Assembly: GCF_020520425.1 (NCBI RefSeq)
Contig: NC_079488.1
Span: 89,013,285 to 89,077,284, forward strand
DNA length: 64,000 bases
Direction of reading: 5' to 3'
Origin: Spinacia oleracea
Taxonomy: Eukaryota; Streptophyta; Magnoliopsida; Caryophyllales; Amaranthaceae
Shown: piece after piece, positions 21,503 to 34,400 of the stretch
How positions within the stretch are numbered: the first letter of the stretch is position 1
How the letters are laid out: the number at the start of each line of letters is the position of its first letter
The notes under the pieces: generated by a model
The model's database searches: none
What the model was told of the DNA's origin: nothing
Seen by the model: only the letters and a program-made list of their open reading frames with translations
Translations under genes and position numbers: made by a program

Positions 21503-23950
21503 CTAGCACCAGCTATCTTCATCTGCCCTGTAAAGATGTAGCAACTTCAAGTCGTCCACCTTTCCCTGACAGTGAATAATTTAATACAGGCATCAACTTT
21601 TTAGTTTTGTCAATAGCCAATACTGCTATAAGTACAAATTATCCACACTCAATACCTCTGCGTCAACAGTCTGGATAGGAAAGGCAAATCCTGTTGAGCA
21701 AATCTCCAACTCTTCTGGACATTTCATCCATGCTCTATGTGCGTCGCTCACCTTAATTTTATACTTGAACATCTAAGAAAGTAAAGGAAGCTTAGAAATG
21801 GAAAATAATTGATCTGCAATATATTCTAAACTTCCCACTGATGAACAGATTAAAATCTAAACAGTGAGTTCACTGACAAACAGGAAATAGAAATCAGATG
21901 AAGAAAGAAAGAAGCATAAACATGTGTAGCAATATAAGTAGACACCAAACCTCTGAAAGTGGTATATTCGGGTTTTCCAGTTCATCTCCTTCAATTTGCA
22001 ACCCAGTCCCTTGACAGTCAGGGCAGAACACCGAATTGATTTGGTGACATAAGGTTCCTTCAACTTCCTTCCTAGTTTGCTTACGCTTGACACCAGTACC
22101 TGGTCTGCAATCTGTCCCCATTTGATTAACCTTAGATTTCATCTTCCTCTTGGATCTGCGTCTCACTTTGGGAAGCACAGGTGGCTTCATGAACATTTCA
22201 TGCTCACACACTAGTATCCAGTGTATGAGGCATGAAGTATGGAACACATGAAATGCCTACATGAATTCATAATGGAGAAGATTCAGTAGCGTGTCAACTG
22301 TGAAGTTTACCTCTTTCTTTTTGTCTGTCCTTAATCCTTATTGTTTAGCTTGGAGGGGGGGGGGGGGGGTGTATGGAGGAGGTTTCTGACTTAGAACATC
22401 CTCAGAAGTTCTTTGTCCTCGAAGTTGTTAGATAATAGCTACACAAGGCAAATAACACCCCAAAATTTTGTCTCCAACAGTTCAACTTCAATTATTAAAA
22501 AAAAGATACCAAGATAATAAATAGTCAATCAGTCAAAAATATCTACGACCTAGTTTGAATTTTGGTTTGTACCATATTACATCATGACCTTCAGATCGGT
22601 GTTACCTGGTTCGCTAGTATGAGATTGGGTACGGGTTCGCAATTCGATACCTAATTTGCTAAATTAGACCAAAATTATACCATTTTGATGTTGTAATTCG
22701 CTTTTTCGGTTCGCGGTTCGTGCGCTGATTGGAGGATTAGGTAACACTGCTTCAGATAGATAATGATAAATCCATAAAAGACAAACAAAAGGTGAACTTA
22801 CCCCATGCACATTTCTGCTGGAACAAGCAAGCCTTCCAGTAGTCATATTCAGGAGAGTAGCAACATCTTTTCCCGGCAACATCTTGTGTTGACAGATATC
22901 ACACATTTTTTCAGATGCTGCGCGACGCTGCTTTCTCAATTTTCGTCTCAATGTCTTGTTAGATATGATTCTAGACTGCAGAAGTTGGTCATCATAACGT
23001 TGCAAAAGCAAAGCTGAACTTGTGATAGATGAACTTTGAGAATCTTCCCCAGATGAATAACACTGATGACTCAGCGCCTCGTTAGCATCTTCTGAATCAG
23101 AAAACGATTTCTTTCTCCTCTTCATAGAGCCATCACCATAACTTCTATCTTTTCCACCGGTAAGTAACAATGTCTTCATGTCGTCAAACAACCCTTGTCT
23201 TCCCAAGTCATAAAAGTAACTAAATGTCACAATAGCGAAGTCATGAGAGGGCAGACTAGAATGAATGTCATTACTTGCAGCATCCACCTTCCCTAACCAT
23301 CCACACCAAAGTCGTTGCATACCATTACGAACCCCGTCCTTTTCCAAAAACCTTGCAGAAATCTTCCCATATCCCATCAGCCTCACATGTAGGTCTGAAA
23401 CTTCTTCCTTACCAATAACTCCGGGAATCACCAACTCATTAACAATTTCTTCATCATGAGAATAAGAGTCATCACCTAAACAGTCATCCATACTGTCTTC
23501 ATTCCCATTTGTATGCCCATTACCAGTTGTTCTTGACACATCATTGTGAACAACAATAGCTAAATCCCCCACAAATTCACGATCATCCAACAAGTTAATT
23601 TTCGCTTTGCCTTGAGAAGGAGTATCTTTTTCCTCATCATCACAGTTATTATTAAAGAAAAGAATGCCATCATCAAAAGGCCAAGGGTTCTCTCCTATCA
23701 ATGTGGCTTTAGCAGCAGCATACCTCTCCTTATGAAGGTTCCCTTTCAAATGCTGAAGCAACACATCCTCACTATAACACGGCGCCAAACACAATGTACA
23801 GAAGAAGATAAAACGTTTCCCATCTTCTCTAAGATCAACATATGTATGCCCCTGTAATCTAACATTCCTTAAAGATTTTCTAGCAAGCTGTTCCTTTAAG
23901 TTCGGCACACTCGGCTTCATAAACCCTAATTCCATATCCGGCATCACCAT
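21503..23950 (-). CDS. plant-conserved zinc-finger, nucleic-acid-binding-like protein
   Basis: Exons on the minus strand are 22802-23950, 21951-22256, 21656-21772 and 21503-21565, all phase 0, giving 544 residues. I chose the ATG at 23950 (MVMPDMELGF); MELGFMKPSV at 23935 is an alternative. A C2H2-like finger lies at residues 51-73 (CTLCLAPC, LLQHLKGNLH). A basic stretch follows (RRKLRKQRRAASEK). A split Cys/His cluster then spans the first splice (CDICQHKM, then HTSCLIHWILVCEHE), with CPDCQGTGL later. The middle is acidic and may be disordered. I recognise a conserved uncharacterised plant family; the molecular role is unknown and nucleic acid binding is only inferred. An upstream ATG-rich exon near 24200-24345 may encode a leader or uORF. 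Confidence 0.82.
22257..22801 (-). other. intron 1 of the zinc-finger gene, with poly(G)
   Basis: Donor GTAAGTTC and acceptor ATGTAG bound 545 bp. It contains a poly(G) run near 22354-22370 on the plus strand. Confidence 0.7.
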
Positions 23951-24001
23951 AAACTCAATTTCAACCAGAAATCGTGATTTTACTAAATTTCCACAGCACA
24001 A

Positions 24002-24423
24002 ACCCTAGAATTTACCGGAACAACTAAAACACAATTTTATCAACATAAATCCCCAATACGAAGTACAAGTAACACCAAAATGATCACAGCTTGCAGAAAA
24101 ATTATATAAGTTTCTACTTTCTTGAAAAAGACTCAGCTTCAACAGATGGCGAAATTGCAACACAAATGTTGAAAGAAATTCAATACTAGAAGCGAAATCT
24201 TAAAAGCGTCGAAACTTACAGCTTCGAGGATTGACGGAAATAGAAGTTATAGGAGACGGTTGAGGTAGTCGAGGATCGAAGAAAGGTTCGGCATGTGAGA
24301 GAGATGCGATTGAGGACAGAGAAAGCTCCATCACCATCTCCATCTCGCTGATACCTCCGAAGATAAAAGAAGATTATGAAATATTCAGGAAGCTCCGTTC
24401 AGGTTGTGGAAGACAAGAAGAAT

Positions 24424-24462
<39 letters not shown>

Positions 24463-24710
24463 GAAATAAAAATCAGACAGATAGAAAGGGGGGAAATTGT
24501 TTGCAGGGTAGGAGAGAGAAAATGCGAGTGATTCACATGGAAATGAGACTGTTGAGTTTTTAAAAGGTTCTCAATTAGCTATGCAATAAATTTAGTCACC
24601 TTCTTCTTTTTTAAATGCTTAGGAGGAATAAATCCAAAGGAAATAGAAAATACAATGAAAGAGAAACAACTGAGGAAATAACTTAAAAACAAACCAAAAC
24701 TAGAAACTAA
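24002..24710 (-). promoter_or_regulatory. upstream region of the zinc-finger gene, with GA microsatellite
   Basis: A short ATG-rich frame (MEMVMELSLSS) sits on the minus strand near 24345-24205. It ends near a possible donor (GTAAGTTTC), so it may be a leader exon or uORF. A GA dinucleotide run occupies about 24429-24459. No TATA box was assigned. Confidence 0.4.
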
Positions 24711-25126
24711 GGGCGTTCGGTGGTAGCGTTTGAGCTAACGGGTAGCGTTTTGACCTAGTCAAGATGCTACTTGTAAAATTTGTAAGTGTTCGGTAAAGTA
24801 GCGATTTAGGTAGCGGTTAGCGATTGAGGTAGCGGTTAGCGATTGAGGTAGCGGTTGGGTAGCTTTTGTCAAACGTTAAAATTAGTAGTGTTTAAGGTAG
24901 CGGGTAGCGTTTGACAAATTTATAATAAAATTTTAAATAATATTCTTGCTTTTATTTTTATTTTTATAATATCAACCGCTATTTTTACCGAACACTCATA
25001 TTAGTTACCGCTACTTTGACAGCTAACCGTTACCCGCTACTATTCACCGCTACTCGCTACTTCAACCGCTACCCGCTACTCAACCGCTAACCGCTACCCG
25101 CTACCGCTAATTTTGCCGAACAGGGC
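24711..25126. mobile_element. foldback MITE with GGTAGCGG repeats
   Basis: The left end GGGCGTTCGG and the right end CCGAACAGGGCC face each other. The two arms consist of tandem TAGCGGTTAGCG-like words that are complementary across an AT-rich centre, so the whole element can fold back. I found no clear target duplication, so the superfamily (hAT-like by its ends) is tentative. Confidence 0.6.
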
Positions 25127-25130
25127 CGAG

Positions 25131-25759
25131 CTACTGAGGAATGTGCCGTGGCCAAGCCACACCCCGAATATTCTCGTCTAAAATATTATTAAATGCAAAG
25201 GGAATATCCTCTAAGATCAAGATCATGTGAGGTTGAACAACTCCATGATTAGCTAGCCAATTTGCAGCGCGGTTGCCTTCTCGATAGACGTGGATTACTT
25301 TAACATTCCAATCCACCTTACTTATCAAGGAGCGACAGTGATCAATTACGTGAGGTCGTGAGCACACTCACCCCTTCCTGAGTTTGAACTTTTGAGGGCT
25401 TGTACACATGAGAGGTTATCAATTTGCACTACAATATTGCTTATCTGAAGGTTACGGGCTAACTCAAGACCACGAGAGAGGGCCATTACTTCAGCTCAAA
25501 ATGTCGTGCAGCTTCCAAAGTTTGACATCAACGCAGAGACCAACACTCCTTGGTTATCTCTCACTACTACACCCCGTCCTGCAGGGCCAGGCGCCCCCTT
25601 GGCCGCTCCATCTGAATTAAGAGCATACCACCAAAAGGGTGGGAGTTTCCAAGTTACGTGCACCTCCTCCCTCATTCTGCTATTGCTCGAGTTTTCATCT
25701 ATAATGTTAGCTAAGATTCTCCTTGTAATCCCCCGTAAATTTATAAATTTTATTAACAT
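25131..25759 (-). pseudogene. LINE RNase H domain remnant
   Basis: Minus-strand frames read NSDGAAKGAPGPAGRGVVVRDNQG and, after a frame change near 25500, HVYREGNRAANWLANHG. These are the start and end blocks of the RNase H domain carried by plant LINEs (RVT_3 type). Stops and a shift make it a pseudogene. It abuts the foldback element. Confidence 0.72.
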
Positions 25760-27245
25760 ATTTTTACGTATAGTTATTTGTATTTAAATAGAATTTACGA
25801 ATTTTAGTAATAAATATATAATTAATGTATATTTATTTTATTTAATTACATTCTAAATATTTTAACGATTTATGCAATCAAAAATAATTTTTAGAATTAT
25901 ACTTTGAAAAGAATTTGAATTACAAAAACACTTCTAATCGGCTTTGGATTCAAACACTAATAGAAATTCTAATCCTAGCCCAATTGGTAAAGCCCACAAG
26001 TAAATAAACCCCAAACCCCCAAACGTCACTCACAATTATTCTCTCTCCTCTCAACTCACAAACCCACAAATACAAACTCACGTAACTCCTTCAAGTGAAT
26101 CTACAAACCCTCAATTCACATACCCCTTGTTGTTGCGCCTCCTCTTGCTGCGCCGTCGCCGTCGATCAACCAATCCCTAGTGAATTTGCAAACTATAAAG
26201 GGAGGGTTATATTTATAGTTTTTCAATCCCTAGTGGGCTTAGGTTTTAGGAAATTGAGTTGGGCTTGCAATTGGGTTTAATTAGAATTAATTGCTTGCAA
26301 GCCTAGTTGAGTTTACCAACGGAATTGGATCGGAATATAATTAAAATAGTTTTGAAATGCGAGCCAACCCGAATAAATAAATACATTTAATTTATTTAAT
26401 AAAATCCGGTTTTCGTAAATAATTAATTATTAAATTATTTAAAATAAAATACATTTAAATCACATTAAATGTAATTAAATTCGTAAAATCCTTTATAAAT
26501 ACATTAAAATATATTTATAAATTCCGAAAAATATGAGGTATTACATGGTCCGATATGGGTTACTTTTATCTTTTGGTGTTTGGTGGGCTCCCAACACCCG
26601 TCTGAATGTACTTTTCTCTTGGACTCGTTCGATGCTTATTCCAATTAATCTATGAGTCAAGAGTCGTGTCTTGAGTCGAGTCTTATCTTAATGATTAATT
26701 GTTTATTAATTGGCTTTTGCATGTGGTTTTAATTTTTATTATTGTTGGAATGAGGTATGTTAGTTAGGATTCGTTCTAGCTTGTTGTACTCAGCTTTTGC
26801 TGATTACGTGCTTCGTGTTTTGGTCATGGCCTTTGCCATAATGACCCTATATATGATGATCCATCATTTGCACTCATATTGTTGGGGAGTAGATTTTCAA
26901 TAACAGGTTTTAGAGGTGACTTGTAAGTGAAGTTATCTAGCGACGGGATTGAATGAGAGCGTTTATTTACTTGCAATATTTTAAACACTATTTATTTTAT
27001 TTAGTCTAGACTATAACTATTCCAAGTTTAGTTAATGGATTGTTTTAAAGTATTTCGGTTTGGGCCGTTATGTTCCAACTTGTATGGAGGCCATTAACTA
27101 TCATTTATTATTTTGAAAGTTATTTCCGCTGTGTAATTCTGGTACTAGCCTTAGCCGTTATCTCGGTGGCAGTAATACTTTAGTCATTCCTTTATTTTAA
27201 GTTGGAAAATGGTTTATAAATGCAAGGAATTATTAGGGTGTTACA
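25760..27245 (-). repeat. possible nested LTR remnants of a Ty3/gypsy element
   Basis: Read on the minus strand, two places start like gypsy LTRs: TGTAATACC from 26545 and TGTAACACCC from 27245. Both are followed by AT-rich LTR-like sequence. No protein domain or matching pair was found, so this is a weak call. No gene is supported in the interval. Confidence 0.3.
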
Positions 27246-29560
27246 TCTTGGGCGGCAAAAAATTTTGAAGATTGAAAAACGATTTTAGAGGATCATTTTA
27301 GTAATGAAAAGATCAAAATATTAAATGTTTTTTAACCTTTGAAAAATATTTTTTGGCAACTCATTGCCTTTATGGGGACTGTGAGCTAATTAATTGTCCG
27401 ACCTCATTATCAAAAATGTGTTGGTTGTTGGAATCATAAAATTGATTTATTTTTTTAATTATGTACTATAGATTTTTATGATTACACAAGGGTTTAGAGT
27501 AGAATTAAAGATACCAAAAAGTGTTTACTGATCTCCATATAATTTTTTTATTATCGTATTTCCAATCATGTATAATTATAAATAACTTCTTAGGCTGTAA
27601 ATAAATTGTTTAGAACATAACTTCGAAGAGTTAGCTTTTACTCTCTCCGTCTCTTTTTGTTTTTTACGTTTTCTTTTTGGGGTGTTTCAAAATGTTCTTA
27701 AATTTCCTTTTATATTATCACATAAATGCTTTAATATTTTATCAAAATTTGTGTCAAATGATTATTTTAACCAATTAAATTTATTGGGTTATTTAATTTA
27801 TCACATCTTTCTATTAAGACATTAATTTTTTTCATATTCCCAATAATAGAATTTTGATAAAAGTGAAAACGTTATAAATAAACGTAATTTTCCTTGTTTA
27901 AATAAAAAAATAGAGCAATCTCAATGCAGATTAATTAATCGTTAATAAACGTGCAAAATAACAAACGTAAAAAACAAAAAGAGACGGAGAGAGTAATTAC
28001 TAAGAGTGTCTAGGATTACAAGAGATTATTTAACTTTTGAAAATAATTAAATTTAAATAAAACCAAACTCAAGTAAAATAGATGCGTAACTCCTAACATT
28101 TTCATAGTCATAAAAGTTGTTTACTTCATCGTATTAATTACGACCCACCACCAAGATTGGAAAAAGTAGCTAGAACACAACGTCTTATAATATAACACAC
28201 GATTATAAAGGATCATTATAATTTTAACGAAATCATATTAAGTAGTCTAAAACTTGGTAAATTAGATTAAAAAGAGATTTGTTTGTCATGACTTACGTGC
28301 TGATACCCCTTTGCTTCAATGGTCAATACTACACTGCTATAACATATTAACGTCTACTCTAACTGCGAGCACACCCGTGTTCGATTTTTGTCAAGGCCAA
28401 AATTAACAAAAGTTTTTTAATTGTGACAAACGAATTTAGAGGATCAATTTAATAATGAAAAGATAAAAAAATTGGATGTTTTTTTTAACCTTTAAAATAT
28501 GATTTTTTGGCAACTCGTTGCCGTTATGGGGACTATTAGGTAATTAATTGTCCGGTCTCATTATCAACAATGAGTTGGTTGTTGGAAACATAAAATTGAA
28601 TTTTTTTATTTTCTTTATTATGTATTATAGATTTTTATGATTACACAAGAGTTTAGAGTAGAACTTAACGGTAACAAAAAAATATTTATGGATCTCCAAA
28701 TAATCTTTTTATTACCGTATTTATAAACTCGTGAAATTATAAATAACTCTATACGTTGTAATAAACTGTTTAGAACATAACTTCCCAAAGTTAGATTTTA
28801 ATTACTAAGAGTGGCTAGGATTACACGGGATCATTTGACTTTTTAAAATAATTAAATTTAAATAAAACCAAACTCATGTAAAATAGATGCGTAACTCCTA
28901 TCATTTTCACAAATATCAAAGTTGTTTATTTCATGTTAAAGCAAAAAATTTCAACCCACCATCAAGCTAAGTACACTATTGTATGGGATGTTAATAATCT
29001 AAGTTGTTTACATCTTATATAGCACAAATTGATGTTCCACCACAAAGATAGAAAAATATGATGCTTGAGTTTCAAATCTATTCACGAAACAATTTTTATT
29101 AACAATGTATGATTATATAGGATCATTTCACTTTTAGAGAAATGCATATATACCTAAACAAAATAAAACTGAATTAAAATATATTCAAATAAGTTTTTGT
29201 TGCAAAGGATGATGTGTTGATACCCCTTGACACTATGGACACTATGATATGCTTGAACTTCTACCCTATTTGTGCATACCTGTGTTCGAATTCGACAACA
29301 ACGAATTTTTTTTAAAAAAACTATTAACTAATATTTTATGGATCGTTTCAGTTATAAGGAAACAAAATATTGGTTGTATTTTTTTTTCAAATTTAACTAT
29401 GATTTTATTGAACTCGTTACTTTTATGGGGACTATTAGAATATTTGTTATCCATGTTATCAAATGATATATTAGAATAATAAAATTGGTTGTATTTTATA
29501 ATATATTGTTATTCGGATTAATAATAAAATATAACGATAACAGAAAATTGATTATCAATC
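27246..29560. repeat. three diverged direct copies of an AT-rich unit
   Basis: The phrase GGCAACTC-TTGCC-TTATGGGGACT recurs near 27354 and 28507, with a weaker version (GAACTCGTTACTTTTATGG) near 29408. TGATACCCCTT recurs near 28301 and 29219. The unit is about 0.76-0.92 kb once a MITE in copy 1 is removed. Diverged inverted segments follow at about 29640-29760 and 29870-29975. A CCGTGTTCGATTT/TGTGTTCGAATTC motif resembles a tRNA B box. No coding sequence is present. Confidence 0.55.
27641..27993. mobile_element. Tc1/mariner-type (Stowaway-like) MITE, 353 bp
   Basis: The terminal inverted repeats are CTCTCTCCGTCTCTTTTTG and CAAAAAGAGACGGAGAGAG, flanked by TA on both sides (27639-27640, 27994-27995). 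The homologous place in repeat copy 2 (near 28795) lacks the insert and keeps one TA. Confidence 0.88.
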
Positions 29561-31465
29561 TTGAAGGTAAATTTTCATGACGTATGTATAAATTACTAGT
29601 CAAAGTTTTTTTTTTAAAAAAAAAAAATTATCTTGTAAGATTAGAACATGGGCTTGCATAATTAGATTAGAAGTTCAAGCAACGTTGCAGTGACCATTAT
29701 GGCAAGAGGGTATCAAGTATCAACACATCCGCAATTGCAACATATTTGTTTTAATCTATTCTTGTGTTTAGACTGCGTATGATTTAGTTCATTTTTTGAT
29801 TCCCTTAAAACTAAAATGAACCCATAATTTCATAGTCAAAGTTAAAAAAAACATTATTTTTTTCTCTTGTTAGGATTCGAACACATGTGCACTCAAATTA
29901 TTAGAAGCTCAAACAATGTAGTAGTAAAGGGATTTCAGCACATCAACATTTGCAATTGAAAATTGTTTTAATCTATTTAGATTGAGTACGCTTTTACTAC
30001 ATTTTTTTATTTTCTTAAAATTAAAATAATCCCTTAAAATCGTAGATTATCAATCACAGGTGAAGTTAAAATATGATTCAATATTTCATTGAAGGATGAA
30101 AAACAACATCATTTCCAAGTTTATCAAATATGAATTTCAATTAGGGTAAAAGATTGCTAATTATTAAATCTGAACTTCTATTGGGATTAAAAATTGCTAG
30201 TTTAATAAATCCAATTAACTTAATTTGGTATTTCTCAATTGCAAATTTATTAAATCTTAATTTAATTTGCGATTTCTTAATTAATCGTATTACATCATTT
30301 GATAAAGTAATGAATCTTTTTCATCAATAACAATGTCCTCGATCACCATTGAAAAGTTCGATTAAACCTGTTGAAAGCTTCGTCATCAACAACAATGTCG
30401 GACATCACCGTTATAAACTCGATTAAACCCGCTAAAAATTTTGTCATGAACAACAATATCACGTAAAAAATTTAGAAGAGAAAGAACAAAAACATCTTCT
30501 GATTCTTCTCTCTCATGTGAAAAAAATGAGGGAAGAAAAAAAAAATAGCTCTCCTAAGAAACAAAAATTCAGCAAAAAATTTGTCATCAATTATGTTGTT
30601 GAAAGTTGCAATAATTTTGAAATTCAAAAAACAAATCTGAAATTTTTGAGAGGAAGTTGAAAGAATGGTATCTTTAAATATACCATATCAGCCAATAGGA
30701 AACTTGGTGTACAAGTGTACATATAGTACCATCCCAAAAAGAATAATAAGATCATTAAATAAGGTGAACAAAACACCCCGAGCAACAACCAAAACCCACC
30801 AAAGTACATGATATCCATTGTCCATAATACGAGGAGTTCCACATTTACAAATTACAATATGAATCAAACTCGAGTCCCTCACGTCACCTAGGCTCATGTT
30901 TCAACTTAGTTTCGAAGATAACTTAATAGGTAACACGACTTGACCATTATATAAGTATATAGCCCATGGAGACAACAACGACAATATACTTGCTGTTTCA
31001 ACATCGTTAACGTAATAATGTACTGTAGTTATCAAGAAAAGGCCGAACTAGTGTTTCTGATTCCAGACAAGCTTGAGTTCAAACTCCATAAGTTATGTTA
31101 AACTGAGCCGAGCAATGTAAGAGTTTAGTTCATGGCCAGACCACTATATAGCCCAAGATATACAATTAGTACTCCAAAGTCTGGCAGGAATACATGGAAC
31201 ATGTGGTGAAGTTAATCTGCTTCCCAAGAGATCATTGAAATAATTGCCATGTACCATAAAACTGGAAACCCTCATCACCCAAAATCATCATGTACCAGCT
31301 TATCCTATAGCTTATAGCTCCCGCGCTATATATTAAATTCAAAACATCAATCAAGAATGCATTGTTATACTTTGTTCAAAGAGATTTCCATGGAAAATTG
31401 CAAAAATGATGATAATGACTCGGTAAACCAACCGGAAAAACGGAACTTCAGCTTTCGTTCCAGAA
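29560..31465. other. AT-rich spacer and 3' flank of the CPBP gene
   Basis: No gene is supported. It includes the inverted segments mentioned above and, nearer 31465, the probable 3' UTR of the protease gene. Confidence 0.4.
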
Positions 31466-34400
31466 TCAACCAAAAACATTTATCAACAGAGTCAGAGCAT
31501 TATACATAGAATGCAAAACAAGGGAAGATCTCAAGTCCCCAGTCCAACAATAAGAGCAACCAAGCACCATTCCCACTACAACTAATTGGATAAAATTCTC
31601 AACAGAAAGGTGCGCTGCACTGAAGATAACTGAACTTATAATTACTGCTTGATACCATTCCATACTAGGCGCAAGAGAGGTCAACAAAAACCTTCTGTAT
31701 ACAATCTCCTCCAGCAGGGGAGCAACTACACAATATACAAGTGTACAAGCAGCCGAAGCGACACTACCGCTCAACAAAATCTCCTTCACTACTTGATTCT
31801 TCACATCCTGAATGAATCAGAACAATACAGCAATGGGCACATATATTGAAAAAGGGGCAACGCCTATCAGAATGGAATAGGCAGTTAAGATTGACATGCA
31901 AGTGCTTTAGAGACACTACAGTACTTAGATTTGCCTCTTTAATTACCTCATGTTGTTGGTGCAAAAAATGAAAAGAAATACCAAAGAATAAAACACAAAC
32001 CTAGAGATGTTCCAAAGTCCTAAAAGGTCAAGGATCAAGAACACATCTAACTATCTAAGTGAATCGTGAACTCTAACTTTAAAATAATATGATATGCCCT
32101 TGTCAGAGCCCTGATTTTCTTGCTTGTTTATTTTAACCTTTGTGTCAGCAGATAAGTTTTGCACTTTTTTTCCTTAATGCAACCATCAAGAATTTTGGGG
32201 AAATAATGGCTGAATTTTGTGTTATTTCGGGTGAGATGATCAACTTACAAAAATCTTATCTCATTTTCTCCAAAAATATGCATCATAGGTTCAAATGTGT
32301 ATTACGAAGCATCATTGGAGTTCATGATCAACCTAAACCGGGCACCTATTTGGGTTGTCCTATAGAGGTTGCCGGTCGTTCGAAGGAAGTTTTCAGTCCA
32401 TTGGCGGAAAAATCAGTCAGAAACTTTCATCCTGGAAATTTGTTAAATTGGCACAAGCAGGGAAACTTATACTTCTCAATAGTATAATTGTAGCCATGGC
32501 CTCTCACATTATGGCATTGTGTCTCATCCCGAAGAGTGTTTTGAAGAAAATTAATTCCCTTATGCTCAAGTTTTGGTGGACGTCCTCCATGGACAAAAGG
32601 CCCATTTAGTGGAGGAAGCAAAGACTACTGCAGTGTCACAAGAGGGCGGGTTAGGCCTACACAATCTCACTTCTCTCAACCATGCCCTTATTTTCAGACA
32701 GGCTTGGCGCCTCAAAACAAACACCAAATTGTTGTCTGCTCGAGTGTTCAAAGCCAAATATGGGGATGATTGGTTTGACAAGGCAGTTAGTAATGACATA
32801 CCTAACAAAGTGTCTTGGGCGGCAAGGGGTATTATGAAATCGGTGGCAACCATGAAGGCGGGCCTAAGGCGGTCGATTGGCGATGGCAAGACCACAAAAA
32901 TTACAGGGGATCACTGGGTGGGTGATGCCTGCATCAACTTCAGAAACAACATCACAGGAGCAACTATCAAACCAACATGGGTGGCAGAGCTTATTACTCC
33001 AGCAAGGGAGTGGGATCAAAGGAGAGTTTGGGGTTTGTTTGATTCGACCACATCAAGACATATTCTAGCAACACATATTCAAGAAGATGAATGCCCAGAT
33101 GAATGGGATTGGGGTCTTTCGGGAACGGGAACCTACTCTACTAACTCTGGGTATTGGTGCGTTCAAGGTACTACAGCCCTCCCTTCTCCTCTTTCTTCTT
33201 TCTGGTCTAGTTGGTGGAAAAGGAAAATATTTCCAAAGTGGAAACTTTTTGTTTGGAAAATTGTTAATAATGCTCTGCCAGTGCGTGATTGTTTGGTTAA
33301 AAGGGGAATCATAACCCTCAATGTGTGTTCATTTTGTGGATCGAGTGGGGAATCCATAACACATTTATTTTTGGAGTGTGAGGTGGTCAAAAGAGTCTTG
33401 AGCTCTGGTAGTTTGGGCATAAGAACAGAGGGGAACCAGGGGATTGGTATTGCGGTCTGGCTCAAGAACATCCTTTCCTACATTATGCGTGAAGATAAAC
33501 AGGAGGAAGAGAGAGTAGCGGAATTGGTAGCCACGTTATGGAGTGTTTGGCTCCATAGGAATGAGTGTTGCTTTCGTGCTACGCAATGTACTCCTACCCC
33601 TATTATGGAGCTAGCTAGATTATGGAAGCAAAGATGGGTTAAGGCGTTTTCCAAACATGGAGGGCTGCCATCCTTGTTAGGCGAGCAGGTCACTCCCTGT
33701 GTGGACCAAGCGTGGATTGTGGGAGAGTGCAGCGATGAGGACCCGGTGGTTATCATCACCGATGGGGCATGGAAGAAAAGACAAGGAAGGGAAGCTCGGG
33801 ATTGGGATGCGGCAATAGGCTGGGTTATCTTATACAAGGGAGACACTCTCGCGCAAGGTGCCTCAAAAGTCTTCGCATCATCCCCAGCGCAAGCAGAAGC
33901 TTTGGCGATTCTTACGGCATTAAAAAACATTCCTAGCCTGGCTAGGAACATTATAGTGTGGACGGACTCCATCCAAATCGTTCACGCTCTTCATGATGAA
34001 GCTTCCTCACCGATGGAGTGCAAACCGGTTATTAGGGATATCAAGAAACAGACTTTATCCTTTGTTTACTGTAAAATTGTTAAAGTTAAGAAACTTTTTG
34101 TTCTAAGGGCTCACAACCTAGCTGTTACTGCTAGGAAAGTGCCTTAGTTTGCTTTGTTCTTGTTTTGAGCTATCAAAAAAAAAAAAAAAAAGCAGTTTTA
34201 AAAATACTTTTCAGCTAATATTTTTTGGTTTTTAAGCTTATTTGAAGAGCGTGTCAACTTTTTTTTAAAGTTAAAAAAAATAGTGACCTATTACATAACC
34301 TGTAACAACAAGTCACAAGTTGGTTCGACTTGTTTCAACTTCATTGGTGATACAGTAGACTTAATCAGATATAATTAAAAGTATGACTTTTTGTTACGGA

